A stretch of DNA of 64,000 nt from Acidimicrobiaceae bacterium (GTDB lineage Bacteria; Actinomycetota; Acidimicrobiia; Acidimicrobiales; Ilumatobacteraceae), in assembly GCA_020637235.1 (NCBI GenBank), contig JACJWG010000007.1, positions 163,146-227,145 on the forward strand. Reading direction: 5' to 3'. The notes beneath the pieces are model-generated. The model worked only from the letters and a program-made list of their open reading frames with translations. It had not been told where the DNA came from and searched no databases. Position numbers and translations under genes: made by a program. Each line of letters starts with the position of its first letter. Position 1 is the first letter of the stretch. Positions 7,415 to 16,212 of the stretch are shown piece after piece.

Positions 7415-8821
7415 TCACCAGGTCGGGTCGATCGGGGTGATCGTGCCGAGGGCATCCTCGAGCAGCTGGGCCACGGTGAGGCAGCGCAGGTCGGCGAAGC
7501 GGCGGGCGATCACCTGTGCTCCGACGGGCAGGCCGTCCGCGATGCCGACCGGCACCACCGCGGCCGGCAGCCCGAGCAAGTTGGCGGGCAGCACCGGGCG
7601 CATCGTCTCGAACGTGCGCGCCGCACCGTCGGTACTGGCCGCATCGGCGCCGAGTTCGAACGCCGGCAGCGCCCACGTGGGGCTCACGATCACGTCGTGA
7701 CAGCCGAGGAACTCGTGGAAGTCACGTTCCACGCCGTGGCGTCCCATGAACACCGTCGCGAAGCCGGTGAGGTCGACCGGCGGGATGATCTCGCGGGTGT
7801 GATCGAGGAACCGCTTGGCGGCATCACCCATCACCGCGTCGAGCATCGGCCGCATCAGCGTGATCTCGGTCCCGAGCAACTGCCCCCACAGCACGATCGC
7901 CTGCTCGTAGGTGGCCGGGGCGACCTCCTCCACCACGGCCCCGCCGCGGGCGAGAACCTCACCCGCACCTCGGATGGCGGCGGCGATCCCGGGGTCGGTG
8001 TCGCCACCCGGGGGCTCCGCGATCAACGCCACCCGCAGCGGCCGCGAGCTGTCGAGGTCGGCGAGCTGCACCGGCAGCGCCTGACAATCGCGTTCGTGTG
8101 GCCCGGCCACGGCCAGCAGGCCGGCTCGCACGTCGGCCACGCGACGCGCCATCACGCCCTGCACGGCCATCAGCTGGAAGCTGATCGACTGTTCCTCGGG
8201 CGGCAACACCCCGGCCGAGGGGATCACGCCGGTCGACGGCTTGATCGACGCGATGCCGCAGCAATGTGCCGGGTTGCGCAGCGAACCGCCGATGTCGTTG
8301 CCGAGCCCGATCGGGCTCATCCCCGACGCGAGCGCCGATGCCTCACCGCCGCTCGATCCGCCCGCGGTGCGTCCCGGATGCCAGGGGTTGTGGGTGATGC
8401 CGTGCAACGAGCTCTCGGTGGTGACCCGTAGCCCCATGTCGGGCAGGTTGGTGCGTCCGATCGGGACGGCGCCCGCCGCCTTCATCCGCTCGACGGCCGG
8501 GGCGTCCACGGGCACGACGGCCTCGGCCAGCGCGACGAGTGCGTTGGTGGTGGGTGTGCCGGCGAGGTCGATGTTCTCCTTCACGGTCATCGGCACCCCG
8601 TGCAACGGGCCGAGCGGCGCATCCGACGCCACGGCGGCGTCGGCGGCGCGAGCCGCGGCCAGCGCGAGGTCGTCGAACCGTCGCACGACGGCGTTCAGCT
8701 TCGGGTTCACCTCGTCGATGCGTGCCAGGTGCGCCCGCACGACCTCCTCGCTCGACACCTCCTTCCGAGCGATCATCCCCGCCAGCTCGAGCGCTCCTCG
8801 ACGCCACAGCTCGTCGGCCAT
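7415..8821 (-). CDS. Amidase-signature family amidase
   Basis: A 468-residue amidase-signature enzyme that would hydrolyse a carboxamide to acid and ammonia. The Ser-cisSer-Lys triad is visible: Lys in PMTVKENIDL, and the Gly/Ser loop TAGGSSGGEASALASG supplying both serines. The ATG at 8821 is chosen because a purine-rich GAGGGGAG stretch precedes it and the upstream extension lacks family similarity. The gene is divergent from menG, with 115 nt between the starts. Family members range from acylamidases to 6-aminohexanoate-dimer hydrolases, so the substrate is open. It is not a GatA clue, since gatB and gatC are absent. Confidence 0.87.
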   Translation of the reverse strand: MADELWRRGALELAGMIARKEVSSEEVVRAHLARIDEVNPKLNAVVRRFDDLALAAARAADAAVASDAPLGPLHGVPMTVKENIDLAGTPTTNALVALAEAVVPVDAPAVERMKAAGAVPIGRTNLPDMGLRVTTESSLHGITHNPWHPGRTAGGSSGGEASALASGMSPIGLGNDIGGSLRNPAHCCGIASIKPSTGVIPSAGVLPPEEQSISFQLMAVQGVMARRVADVRAGLLAVAGPHERDCQALPVQLADLDSSRPLRVALIAEPPGGDTDPGIAAAIRGAGEVLARGGAVVEEVAPATYEQAIVLWGQLLGTEITLMRPMLDAVMGDAAKRFLDHTREIIPPVDLTGFATVFMGRHGVERDFHEFLGCHDVIVSPTWALPAFELGADAASTDGAARTFETMRPVLPANLLGLPAAVVPVGIADGLPVGAQVIARRFADLRCLTVAQLLEDALGTITPIDPTW

Positions 8822-8936
8822 CACGACTCCCCTCGTCCCCTCGATCCGGGCCGGCACCCCACGTGTCGCCCGAGCGCCGATGCTGTCACACCGGGCGGTC
8901 TCCACGGAACCGGCACACGGCCGTAGCCTCTCGGGT

Positions 8937-9641
8937 GTGAACCGACGAGCGTGGGACACCGAGGCGCTGCCGCAGGGCGAGGAGAAGGTGGTCGCCGTCC
9001 GGCAGATGTTCGACGCGATCGCGCCTCGCTACGACCTCGTCAACCGGATCATGACCTTTCGGCTCGACGTGCGGTGGCGCCGCATCGCCGTCCGCTCGCT
9101 CGCCCTGCCCTCCGGCAGCACCGTGCTCGACCTGGCGAGCGGCACGGGCGACCTGTGCATCGACCTCGGGCGCGCCGGACTGCGCCCGCTGTCGGCCGAT
9201 CTGAGCTTCGGCATGCTCGCCGCCGATCGCAGCGGCGCACCACGTATCCAGGCCGACATCCTGCGCCTGCCCGTGCCCGACGGCGCCGTCGACGGGGTGA
9301 CGTGCGGCTTCGCGCTGCGCAACCTCGTCGACCTGTCAGCGTTCTTCGACGAGCTCGGCCGTGTGGTGCGCCCCGGCGGACGGATCTCCCTGCTCGATGT
9401 CGGCATCCCGCACAACCCGCTGATCCGCTTCGGCAACGACATCTACTTCGGCCGGATCGTCCCCCGCATCGGTGCGATGCTGAGCGACGGCGCCGCCTAC
9501 CGCTACCTGCCGAAGAGCGTGGCGTACCTGCCCGACCGGGCCGAGATGGTGGCGATGCTGCAGCGGGCCGGTTTCGCCGATGCCACCCACCGCCAGCTCT
9601 CGGGTGGCCTCACCCAGCTGATGGTCGGCACCCGCCGCTGA
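8937..9641 (+). CDS. menG: Demethylmenaquinone methyltransferase MenG (UbiE family)
   Basis: A 234-residue SAM-dependent methyltransferase catalysing the last step of menaquinone synthesis. MFDAIAPRYDLVNRIMTF near the N-terminus and VLDLASGTGDLCIDL (SAM motif I) are UbiE/MenG hallmarks, as is CGFALRNLVD. The GTG start at 8937 is preferred because TAGCCT lies 7 nt upstream; the much longer open frame upstream overlaps the divergent amidase and is not coding. The next gene is menF, one base after the stop, so the two form an operon within a menaquinone cluster. Confidence 0.93.
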   Translation: MNRRAWDTEALPQGEEKVVAVRQMFDAIAPRYDLVNRIMTFRLDVRWRRIAVRSLALPSGSTVLDLASGTGDLCIDLGRAGLRPLSADLSFGMLAADRSGAPRIQADILRLPVPDGAVDGVTCGFALRNLVDLSAFFDELGRVVRPGGRISLLDVGIPHNPLIRFGNDIYFGRIVPRIGAMLSDGAAYRYLPKSVAYLPDRAEMVAMLQRAGFADATHRQLSGGLTQLMVGTRR

Positions 9642-9642
9642 C

Positions 9643-10845
9643 ATGCGCGCCGTCACCCGGCACCTGACCGACGAGCTCGACGGCCCGCTCGATTTGGAAG
9701 ACGTCGCCGGCGGCGACGGGATGCTGTTCGTCCGCGACGGCGTCGGCGTGGCCGGCCGGGGCGTCGCGGCGCGGGTGCCGATCGCCGAGGCTGCCGCGGT
9801 GTTGGCGTCGATCGACCACGACGACCGGATCGGCGGACGAGCGCCGATCGCGCTCGGCAGCGTGCCGTTCGCGCCCGATCGCCACGACGAGGCGCTGCTC
9901 ACGATCCCGGCGCTCCTCGTGGGGGTGGACGCCGATGGCACTCGATGGGCCACGCAGGTCCACGGCGGCCTCGAGGCGCCACCGCCGCTGGTGCCCTGCG
10001 CTGCACCACCACCCCGTGCCCAGCGCTTCGCCGTCGGCCCGCTCACGCCCGTCGACCGGTACCTGTCTGCCGTCACCACCGCTCGCGACGCCGTGCGGGC
10101 CGGCGCCCTGATGAAGGCGGTCATCGCCCGCGAGGTCGAGGTGACGAGCGACGAACCGATCGACGTGCACGCCGTGCTCCGCCGCCTGCGCTCCTCGTTC
10201 GGCTCGAGCCACCGCTACTCGATCGACGGACTCGTGGGCGCTTCGCCCGAGCTGCTCGTGTCCGTGCGCGGCGACGTGGTGCGATCGCACCCGCTCGCGG
10301 GAACGGCGCCACGCAGCGGGGATCCCGACACCGATCGGCGCGCCGCCGAACAACTGCTCGCGAGCACCAAGGACCAGGTGGAGCACCGCGTCGTGATCGA
10401 CATGATCCACGACACGCTGCTCCCGTGGTGCAGCTACCTCGACTGGCAGCCCGAGCCGTCGATCATCACGGTCGCGAACGTCCAGCATCTCGGCACGGCC
10501 ATGGAGGGACGGCTGAGCGACCCGCGCCCCAACGTGCTCGACCTCGTGCGCGCACTCTCCCCCACCCCGGCCCTCGGCGGCTTTCCACGAGACGAGGCAC
10601 TCGCCGTGATCGCCGCCGCGGAAGGATTCGACCGTGGCCGCTACGGCGGCGCCGTCGGCTGGGTCGACGCCGCCGGGGACGGCACCTGGGCGGTCACCAT
10701 CCGTTGTGCCGAGTTCTCGACCGACCGCACCAGCGCGAGGCTCGTGGGCGGTGGCGGCATCGTCGCGGCGAGCGAACCCGATGCCGAGTTGGCCGAGACC
10801 CAGGCCAAGCTGCAGGCGATGCTCAGCGCGATCGTCCGCCCCTGA
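9643..10845 (+). CDS. menF: Isochorismate synthase MenF
   Basis: A 400-residue chorismate-binding enzyme that converts chorismate to isochorismate, the first committed step to menaquinone. The C-terminal half carries MKAVIAREVEV, SIDGLVGASPELLVSV, SHPLAGTAPRSGD, STKDQVEHRVVIDMI and HLGTAMEGRL, all typical of this family. It follows menG by one base, so it is probably translated by coupling; no separate ribosome site is seen. It converges with menD. A stand-alone siderophore isochorismate synthase would look similar, but the men neighbours decide for MenF. Confidence 0.92.
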   Translation: MRAVTRHLTDELDGPLDLEDVAGGDGMLFVRDGVGVAGRGVAARVPIAEAAAVLASIDHDDRIGGRAPIALGSVPFAPDRHDEALLTIPALLVGVDADGTRWATQVHGGLEAPPPLVPCAAPPPRAQRFAVGPLTPVDRYLSAVTTARDAVRAGALMKAVIAREVEVTSDEPIDVHAVLRRLRSSFGSSHRYSIDGLVGASPELLVSVRGDVVRSHPLAGTAPRSGDPDTDRRAAEQLLASTKDQVEHRVVIDMIHDTLLPWCSYLDWQPEPSIITVANVQHLGTAMEGRLSDPRPNVLDLVRALSPTPALGGFPRDEALAVIAAAEGFDRGRYGGAVGWVDAAGDGTWAVTIRCAEFSTDRTSARLVGGGGIVAASEPDAELAETQAKLQAMLSAIVRP

Positions 10846-10860
10846 GCGGCCGGCGCCGGT

Positions 10861-12552
10861 TCAGCCGGGGCGCAGCGCATCGGTGACCGTGGCGTGCAGC
10901 CGCGCGTGTTCGGCCACGTTCGCGGCGCGATCGCTCACCACCCGCACCAGCTGCGTGCCCGGTTCGGCGAGTCGGGCCTCGAGCTCGCTCCGGTCGTGCG
11001 CGGTGGTGGCCCGCAGGCCGTGCGCCTGGGCCAGCGCCACGAGGTCGGTGCCGTGGGGGGTACCGAACAGCTGCTCGAAACGGCCGGGGGCGAGCGCGCC
11101 CGCCTGCGGGAGGAACGAGAAGATGCCGCCGCCGTCGTTGTCCAGCACCACGATCCGCAGCTCCACGTCGCGGCGGGCGAGCGCGGTGAGCGAACTCGCG
11201 TCGTGCAGCAGGGCCACGTCGCCGAGCAGCACCGTGGTGCGCCGTCGGGTGGCCACCGCGAGGCCGATCGCGGTCGCGATCGTGCCGTCGATGCCGTTCG
11301 CGCCGCGGTTCGCCCACACCGTCGCTCGCTGGTCGGGCGCCCCGAACCACTCGAGGTCTCGCACTGGCATCGACGACGCCACCACCACGTGGTCGTCGAG
11401 GCGCGACACGACGCGAGCGACGAGCGGTTCGCCGAGCCCGGCGTCGAGCGGCGAGTCGAGGGCGGCGGCGAGTTCGCGGTCGGCGATCGCGGCCACGTGC
11501 CGCCATCGCCCCGCCCAGTCGCTCGCACCAGCCCCGCGCAGCTCGCCGGCGAGCCGGCGGCACACCTCACCCACCGGCGCGACCACCCGGTGGGTCACCA
11601 CGTGCGCCGGGTCGATCCAGCGGTCCGTTGCGGTCACCCGCACGTGCACCGCCGAACTGCCCGCCAGCCAGGTGGACAGCACCTTCGACGCCGGCGGTTC
11701 GCCGAGGTGCACCACCACCTCGGGCAGGTGTGAATCGGCGAATCCCTCGTGGCGCAGCACGGCGTCGAATGCGGTGACGGCGCCATCGAGCCCGCGACAC
11801 CCCGAACGGGGATCCGCCAGGATCGGCCACCCCGTCGCCGCCGCCAGCTCACCCACGGCTGCCGGGTCGTCGACACCACGGCCGGCCACGATCACGCCGC
11901 GCTCGCGATCGAGGTGCATCGCCAGGGTGCCGAGGCGCACCGCCGGGGCGTCGGCGACGTAGCGGCCGAGCCGTGCTGCGGGCAGATCCGCCGGCGTCCC
12001 GACGAGCGGCTCGCGGAACGGCAGGTTCAGGTGCACGGGACCACCGTGGGTGCCGAGCGTGCGGGCGAAGGCCTGTCGGGCCAGCGCTCGCCACGTGCGG
12101 GCCGTCTCGGCGGTCGGCACGCCCGGGTCGTGGAACCAGCGCACCGCGTCGCCGTAGAGCCGTGTCTGGTCGATCGTCTGCGGTGCGCCCACGTCGCGCA
12201 GCTCGGGCGGACGGTCGGCGGTGAGCACCAGCATCGGCACGTGTGCGAGCCCGGCTTCCACCACGGCGCCGGCCAGATGGGTGGCGGCCGTGCCACTGGT
12301 GCACAGCAGCAGCGCCGGCACCCCCGTGGCGAGTCCCGCCCCGAGCGCAGCGAAGGCCGCCGATCGCTCGTCGTGGAAGACCTCCACCCGCAGATCGGCG
12401 GCGGCAGCCATGGCGAGCGCCATCGGGGTGCTGCGCGACCCGGGCGCCACCATCGCGAGGCTCACGCCGTCGCGCACCCACTGATCGACCAGGGTGGCGC
12501 AGCAGGTGGCCTGCACATCGGCGGTCGTCTGGTCGCGGTCGGCAGCGGGCAC
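10861..12552 (-). CDS. menD: MenD, SEPHCHC synthase
   Basis: A 563-residue thiamine-diphosphate enzyme that joins isochorismate and 2-oxoglutarate to give SEPHCHC. The N-terminal Pyr domain has the conserved Glu in FHDERSAAFAALGAG. The C-terminal PP domain has LLGDVALLHDASSL and VLDNDGGGIFSFLPQ, which bind Mg-ThDP. The GTG start at 12552 stands 7 nt after TATCGT. The gene is divergent from dsbA with only 38 nt between, so two leaderless promoters overlap there. It converges on menF. Confidence 0.93.
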   Translation of the reverse strand: MPAADRDQTTADVQATCCATLVDQWVRDGVSLAMVAPGSRSTPMALAMAAAADLRVEVFHDERSAAFAALGAGLATGVPALLLCTSGTAATHLAGAVVEAGLAHVPMLVLTADRPPELRDVGAPQTIDQTRLYGDAVRWFHDPGVPTAETARTWRALARQAFARTLGTHGGPVHLNLPFREPLVGTPADLPAARLGRYVADAPAVRLGTLAMHLDRERGVIVAGRGVDDPAAVGELAAATGWPILADPRSGCRGLDGAVTAFDAVLRHEGFADSHLPEVVVHLGEPPASKVLSTWLAGSSAVHVRVTATDRWIDPAHVVTHRVVAPVGEVCRRLAGELRGAGASDWAGRWRHVAAIADRELAAALDSPLDAGLGEPLVARVVSRLDDHVVVASSMPVRDLEWFGAPDQRATVWANRGANGIDGTIATAIGLAVATRRRTTVLLGDVALLHDASSLTALARRDVELRIVVLDNDGGGIFSFLPQAGALAPGRFEQLFGTPHGTDLVALAQAHGLRATTAHDRSELEARLAEPGTQLVRVVSDRAANVAEHARLHATVTDALRPG

Positions 12553-12590
12553 GTCGAGAACGATACGTCCGCGGCGCCTAACCTGGACCC
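12553..12590. promoter_or_regulatory. Overlapping divergent leaderless promoters, menD / dsbA
   Basis: This 38-nt gap holds two -10-like elements. TATCGT on the minus strand (12560-12565) ends 7 nt before the menD GTG. TAACCT on the plus strand (12579-12584) ends 6 nt before the dsbA GTG. Each leaves no room for a 5' leader, and the two polymerase sites must compete. Confidence 0.6.
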
Positions 12591-13292
12591 GTGCCCACCG
12601 TGATCGAGGTCGAGATCTGGTCCGATGTCGTCTGCCCCTGGTGTTACATCGGCAAGCGACGCTTCGAACGCGCCGTCGAGCAGGTGTGCGCCGAGGACGC
12701 CGACGTGGAGATCCGCATGGTGTACCGGCCCTACCAACTCGACCCGACGGCCTCGCCGGGGAAGTCGAGCCCGGTGCGCGAGGCGTACGCGAAGAAGTTC
12801 GGCGGACCAGAACGCGCCGCGCAGATCATCGACCACGTCTCGGGCATCGCCGCCGGCGAAGGGCTCGAGTTCCGGATGGACCGGGCGCTGCGGGCCAACA
12901 CCCTGCTCGCCCATCGCCTCCTCTGGCTCACCGAGTCGACCGGGCACCAGCACGCCGTGAAGGAGCGGTTGCTGCAGGCGTACTTCCACGACGGCCTCGA
13001 CGTCGGCGATCCCGACGTGCTGGCCGACTGCGCCGCCGAGGTGGGCCTCGACGCCGAGCGTGTGCGCGCGTTCCTGGACAGCGACGACGGCGTCGCCCAG
13101 GTGCGCGAGTGGCTCGGCGCCGCCCGCGACCACGAGATCACCGCTGTGCCGACGTACGTCTTCCATGCACCCGGCGGTCAGGGATGGATGGTGCCCGGCG
13201 CGCAGGAGAGCGACACGTTCGTCACGGTGCTGCGCCGTCTCGCCGACCGGTGGCGGACCGACACCGAACGCGCACCGTCCGACGATGCCTGA
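12591..13292 (+). CDS. DsbA-family (FrnE-like) thiol oxidoreductase
   Basis: A 233-residue thioredoxin-fold protein with a CPWC active site at residues 15-18 (SDVVCPWCYIGKRRFE) and an inserted helical domain, the pattern of the cytosolic FrnE/DsbA-like group. No signal peptide is present, so it acts in the cytoplasm. The C-terminal ITAVPTYVFH gives the cis-Pro loop. The GTG start is fixed by TAACCT 6 nt upstream. Its stop overlaps the menH start by 8 nt. Its presence inside a menaquinone cluster is not explained by a known men reaction. Confidence 0.88.
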   Translation: MPTVIEVEIWSDVVCPWCYIGKRRFERAVEQVCAEDADVEIRMVYRPYQLDPTASPGKSSPVREAYAKKFGGPERAAQIIDHVSGIAAGEGLEFRMDRALRANTLLAHRLLWLTESTGHQHAVKERLLQAYFHDGLDVGDPDVLADCAAEVGLDAERVRAFLDSDDGVAQVREWLGAARDHEITAVPTYVFHAPGGQGWMVPGAQESDTFVTVLRRLADRWRTDTERAPSDDA

Positions 13293-14085
13293 CTGGCGCC
13301 CGCTCGCCGGTCCGCTGGCCGCCTGGCGCAAGGGCACCGGCCCACGGTTGGTGTTCGTGCACGGCTTCACCCAGACGTCGCGCTCGTGGCGACACATCGC
13401 CGACCACTTCAATGCCCGGGGGCACGAGACGGTGATCGTCGATCTCCCCGGTCACGGCGAGTCCGCGGCTGTGCGGGCCGATCTGCGGCGCGCCGCCGAC
13501 CTGCTGGCCGCCACCGCCGGTGAAGGGTTCTACGTCGGCTACAGCCTCGGCGGCCGGGTGTGCCTGCACCTGGCGCTGATGTACCCCCACGTGGTCGACC
13601 GGCTGGCGGTGCTCGGCGCCACACCGGGCATCATCGACGACGACCAGCGAGCGCTGCGCCGCAGCGCCGACGAGCATCTCGCCGAGCACCTGGTCGACGT
13701 GGGCGTCGACACCTTCCTCGACGAGTGGAGCGCGCAGCCGCTGTTCGACGGTCTCGTCCTCGACGACGACGAGCGGGCCGACCGCCGCCGCAACACCGAG
13801 ACCGGGCTGGCATCGAGCCTGCGCCTGTGCGGGACGGGCACCCAGGTGCCGCTGTGGGAGCGGCTCGTCGAGCTGAACATGCCGGTGTTGGCGATGGCCG
13901 GTGAGCGCGACCACAAGTTCGTGCCGATCGCCGAGCGGATGGCGGCGTCGGCGCCGGACGGGCACTTCGGGGTGATCCACGACGCCGGCCACGCCGCGCA
14001 CCTGCAGCAGCCGGCGCAGGTGATCACTCGGCTCGAGGTGTTCCTCACCGGGGCGACGGCGTTGCTCGATCCCTGGCGGCTCTGA
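13285..14085 (+). CDS. menH: MenH-like alpha/beta hydrolase (SHCHC synthase)
   Basis: A 266-residue alpha/beta hydrolase. LVFVHGFTQTSRSW is the oxyanion-hole segment, GYSLGGRVCLHLAL carries the nucleophile Ser, GERDHKF offers the Asp and HDAGHAAHLQQP the His. The pattern of GYSLGGR and the PAQVITRLEVFL end fits MenH, which eliminates pyruvate from SEPHCHC to give SHCHC. The ATG at 13285 overlaps the dsbA end, so the two are cotranscribed. The men genes on both sides support the call, although a general esterase cannot be ruled out by motif alone. Confidence 0.82.
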   Translation: MPDWRPLAGPLAAWRKGTGPRLVFVHGFTQTSRSWRHIADHFNARGHETVIVDLPGHGESAAVRADLRRAADLLAATAGEGFYVGYSLGGRVCLHLALMYPHVVDRLAVLGATPGIIDDDQRALRRSADEHLAEHLVDVGVDTFLDEWSAQPLFDGLVLDDDERADRRRNTETGLASSLRLCGTGTQVPLWERLVELNMPVLAMAGERDHKFVPIAERMAASAPDGHFGVIHDAGHAAHLQQPAQVITRLEVFLTGATALLDPWRL

Positions 14086-14106
14086 CCGGCGGCCGTGGCC
14101 GAGCGA

Positions 14107-15039
14107 TCAGGCCGTGAGCGCGACGCCCAGGGTGACGAGCAACCCGACGAGCAGTTGCACCCGTCCCGTCGCACCCAACACCGGGATCAGCCCGCGGCCG
14201 ACGGCGCCGCCGAGCACGGTGCGCACCGGGCTCACGGTCGCCGCGACGGCGACGAGCCCGGCGAGCGCCCCGATCGGGCCGATCACCGCGGCCACCGCCA
14301 CGAGGACGAAGGCGGTCGCGAGCAACGACACGTAGAACCACCGGGTATGCCGATCGCCGAGGCGTACCGCCAACGTGCGCTTGCCGACGTCGCGATCGGT
14401 GGGGATGTCGCGGAGGTTGTTCACGACGAGCAGCGCGCACGACAGACATCCGGCGACGCAGCCGAGCACCCAGGCGAGCGACGGCAACCGCTCGAGCACC
14501 ACGAACGTGGTGCCCACCGTGGCGACCAGCCCGAAGAACACGAAGACGAACACCTCGCCGAGCCCCAGATAGCCGTAGGGGTGCGATCCGCCGGTGTAGA
14601 ACCAGCCGGCGAGCACGCTCGCCGCGCCGACCGCGATCAGCCACCAGCTCGTGGTGGCGGCCAGCACGGCACCGGCGAGGGCGGCAGCACCGAACGCGGC
14701 GAACGCGGCACGCTTCACCGCACCGGGCGTCGCCGCGCCGCTCGCCACCAGCCGGATCGGCCCCACCCGCACCTCGTCGGTGCCGCGCACCCCGTCGCTG
14801 TAGTCGTTGGCGTAGTTCACGCCCACCTGCAACGCGAGGCTGACGAACAGGGCGAACGGCACCGTCCACCAGCGGGCACCGTGCTCGCCCATGCCCACCA
14901 CGGCGCCGAGTGCCACCGGCACCACTGCGGCCGGCAGGGTTCGTGGCCGGGCGCCGGCCACCCAGGTCGCGAGCGACGGTCGGGGGCCGGACGGCGCAGT
15001 GGTGGGGGACGATCCGTTCACAGGAGTCGAGTCTGGCAC
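14107..15039 (-). CDS. menA: MenA, 1,4-dihydroxy-2-naphthoate polyprenyltransferase
   Basis: A membrane prenyltransferase of about 310 residues with eight or nine helices. It attaches the polyprenyl side chain to DHNA. The first Asp-rich motif is in NYANDYSDGVRGTDE and the second is in NNLRDIPTDRDVGKRTLAVR, both classic for MenA/UbiA. GARPRTLPAAVVPVALG marks the N-terminal helix. The start is uncertain: GTG at 15039 (used here, with AGCAGGA upstream) or GTG at 15021. It is divergent from menE with a 17-nt gap, and converges on menH. Confidence 0.9.
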   Translation of the reverse strand: MPDSTPVNGSSPTTAPSGPRPSLATWVAGARPRTLPAAVVPVALGAVVGMGEHGARWWTVPFALFVSLALQVGVNYANDYSDGVRGTDEVRVGPIRLVASGAATPGAVKRAAFAAFGAAALAGAVLAATTSWWLIAVGAASVLAGWFYTGGSHPYGYLGLGEVFVFVFFGLVATVGTTFVVLERLPSLAWVLGCVAGCLSCALLVVNNLRDIPTDRDVGKRTLAVRLGDRHTRWFYVSLLATAFVLVAVAAVIGPIGALAGLVAVAATVSPVRTVLGGAVGRGLIPVLGATGRVQLLVGLLVTLGVALTA

Positions 15040-15056
15040 CGCCGTATCCTGCTGGC

Positions 15057-16190
15057 ATGCCCGACCTCGTCGCGATCGACCTCGCCGGGCCCGCGTTCGC
15101 GGATGCCGTGCGACGAGCGTGGGACGCCGGCGAGGCAGTCCTCCCGGTGGATCGTCGCCTGCCGGCGCCGGCACGTCGAGCGCTCCTCGCGGCGATGGCG
15201 CCCACCCACGTGCAGGACGGCGGCGGGCGGCGGGCGGTCGAGGGCGGTCGCGGCGTCGAGATCGGGGACGCGCTCGTGATGGCCACCAGCGGCTCGACCG
15301 GCGTGCCGAAGGGTGTCGTGCTCACCCACGACGCGCTGGCGGCATCGGCCCGCGTCACCGGCGCGCGTCTCGAGGTGACGTCCGACGATCACTGGTTGGC
15401 CTGCTTGCCGCTCGCCCACATCGGCGGGTTCTCGGTGCTCACGAAGGCCTGGCACGGCGGGACACCGCTCACGATCCACGACGGGTTCGACGCGACCGCT
15501 GTCGACCGCGCTGCTCGCACCGGGTGCACCCTGGTGAGCCTGGTGGCCACCGCCCTGGCCCGGATCGACCCGTCGCGGTTCCGGCGGATCGTGCTGGGGG
15601 GCAGTCGACCGCCCACCGATCGCCCGCCCAACACGGTGGCCACCTACGGCATGACGGAGACCGGCAGCGGCATCGTGTACGACGGCCGGCCACTCGACGA
15701 GGTCGAGGTCGAGGTGGACGCGGACGGCGAGATCCGCGTCCGTGGGCCGATGCTGTTGCGCGCCTATCGCGACGGACGCTCGCCGTTCGATGCCGACGGC
15801 TGGTTCGCGACCGGTGACCTCGGCAGGTGGTTGCCCGACGGCCGACTGTTCGTCGACGGTCGTCGGGGCGACCTCGTCATCACGGGCGGCGAGAACGTGT
15901 GGCCCGAGGTGGTGGAGGCCGCGCTGCGCGACCTCACGTCGGTCGCCGACGTCGCGGTCGCCGGCGTGCCCGACGCCGAGTGGGGACAGCGCGTCGTCGC
16001 CTGGGTCGTGCCGGCGCACCCGGCCGATCCGCCGTCGCTCGAGCAGGTGCGCCGCCACGTCGCCGAGCGCCACCCGACCTACATGGCACCGAGAGAGCTC
16101 CGACTCGTGACGGCGGTCCCCCGCACGCCGCTCGGCAAAGTGGCGCGGGGGTCGCTGCTCGACCTCGGCGGGCCCTCGACGACCCGATGA
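15057..16190 (+). CDS. menE: MenE, o-succinylbenzoate-CoA ligase
   Basis: A 377-residue adenylate-forming ligase, short for the family as MenE proteins of actinobacteria are. It activates o-succinylbenzoate to its CoA ester. MATSGSTGVPKGVVLTHDAL is the P-loop, LPLAHIGGFSVL and TYGMTETGSG follow, ATGDLGRWLPDGRLFVDGR is A7/A8, and TPLGKVARGSL carries the A10 Lys. The ATG at 15057 lies 6 nt after TATCCT (15045-15050), so it is probably leaderless. It is transcribed away from menA. menB is not in the window. Confidence 0.9.
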   Translation: MPDLVAIDLAGPAFADAVRRAWDAGEAVLPVDRRLPAPARRALLAAMAPTHVQDGGGRRAVEGGRGVEIGDALVMATSGSTGVPKGVVLTHDALAASARVTGARLEVTSDDHWLACLPLAHIGGFSVLTKAWHGGTPLTIHDGFDATAVDRAARTGCTLVSLVATALARIDPSRFRRIVLGGSRPPTDRPPNTVATYGMTETGSGIVYDGRPLDEVEVEVDADGEIRVRGPMLLRAYRDGRSPFDADGWFATGDLGRWLPDGRLFVDGRRGDLVITGGENVWPEVVEAALRDLTSVADVAVAGVPDAEWGQRVVAWVVPAHPADPPSLEQVRRHVAERHPTYMAPRELRLVTAVPRTPLGKVARGSLLDLGGPSTTR

Positions 16191-16212
16191 CGGCTGTTAT
16201 GGTCGATCGACG

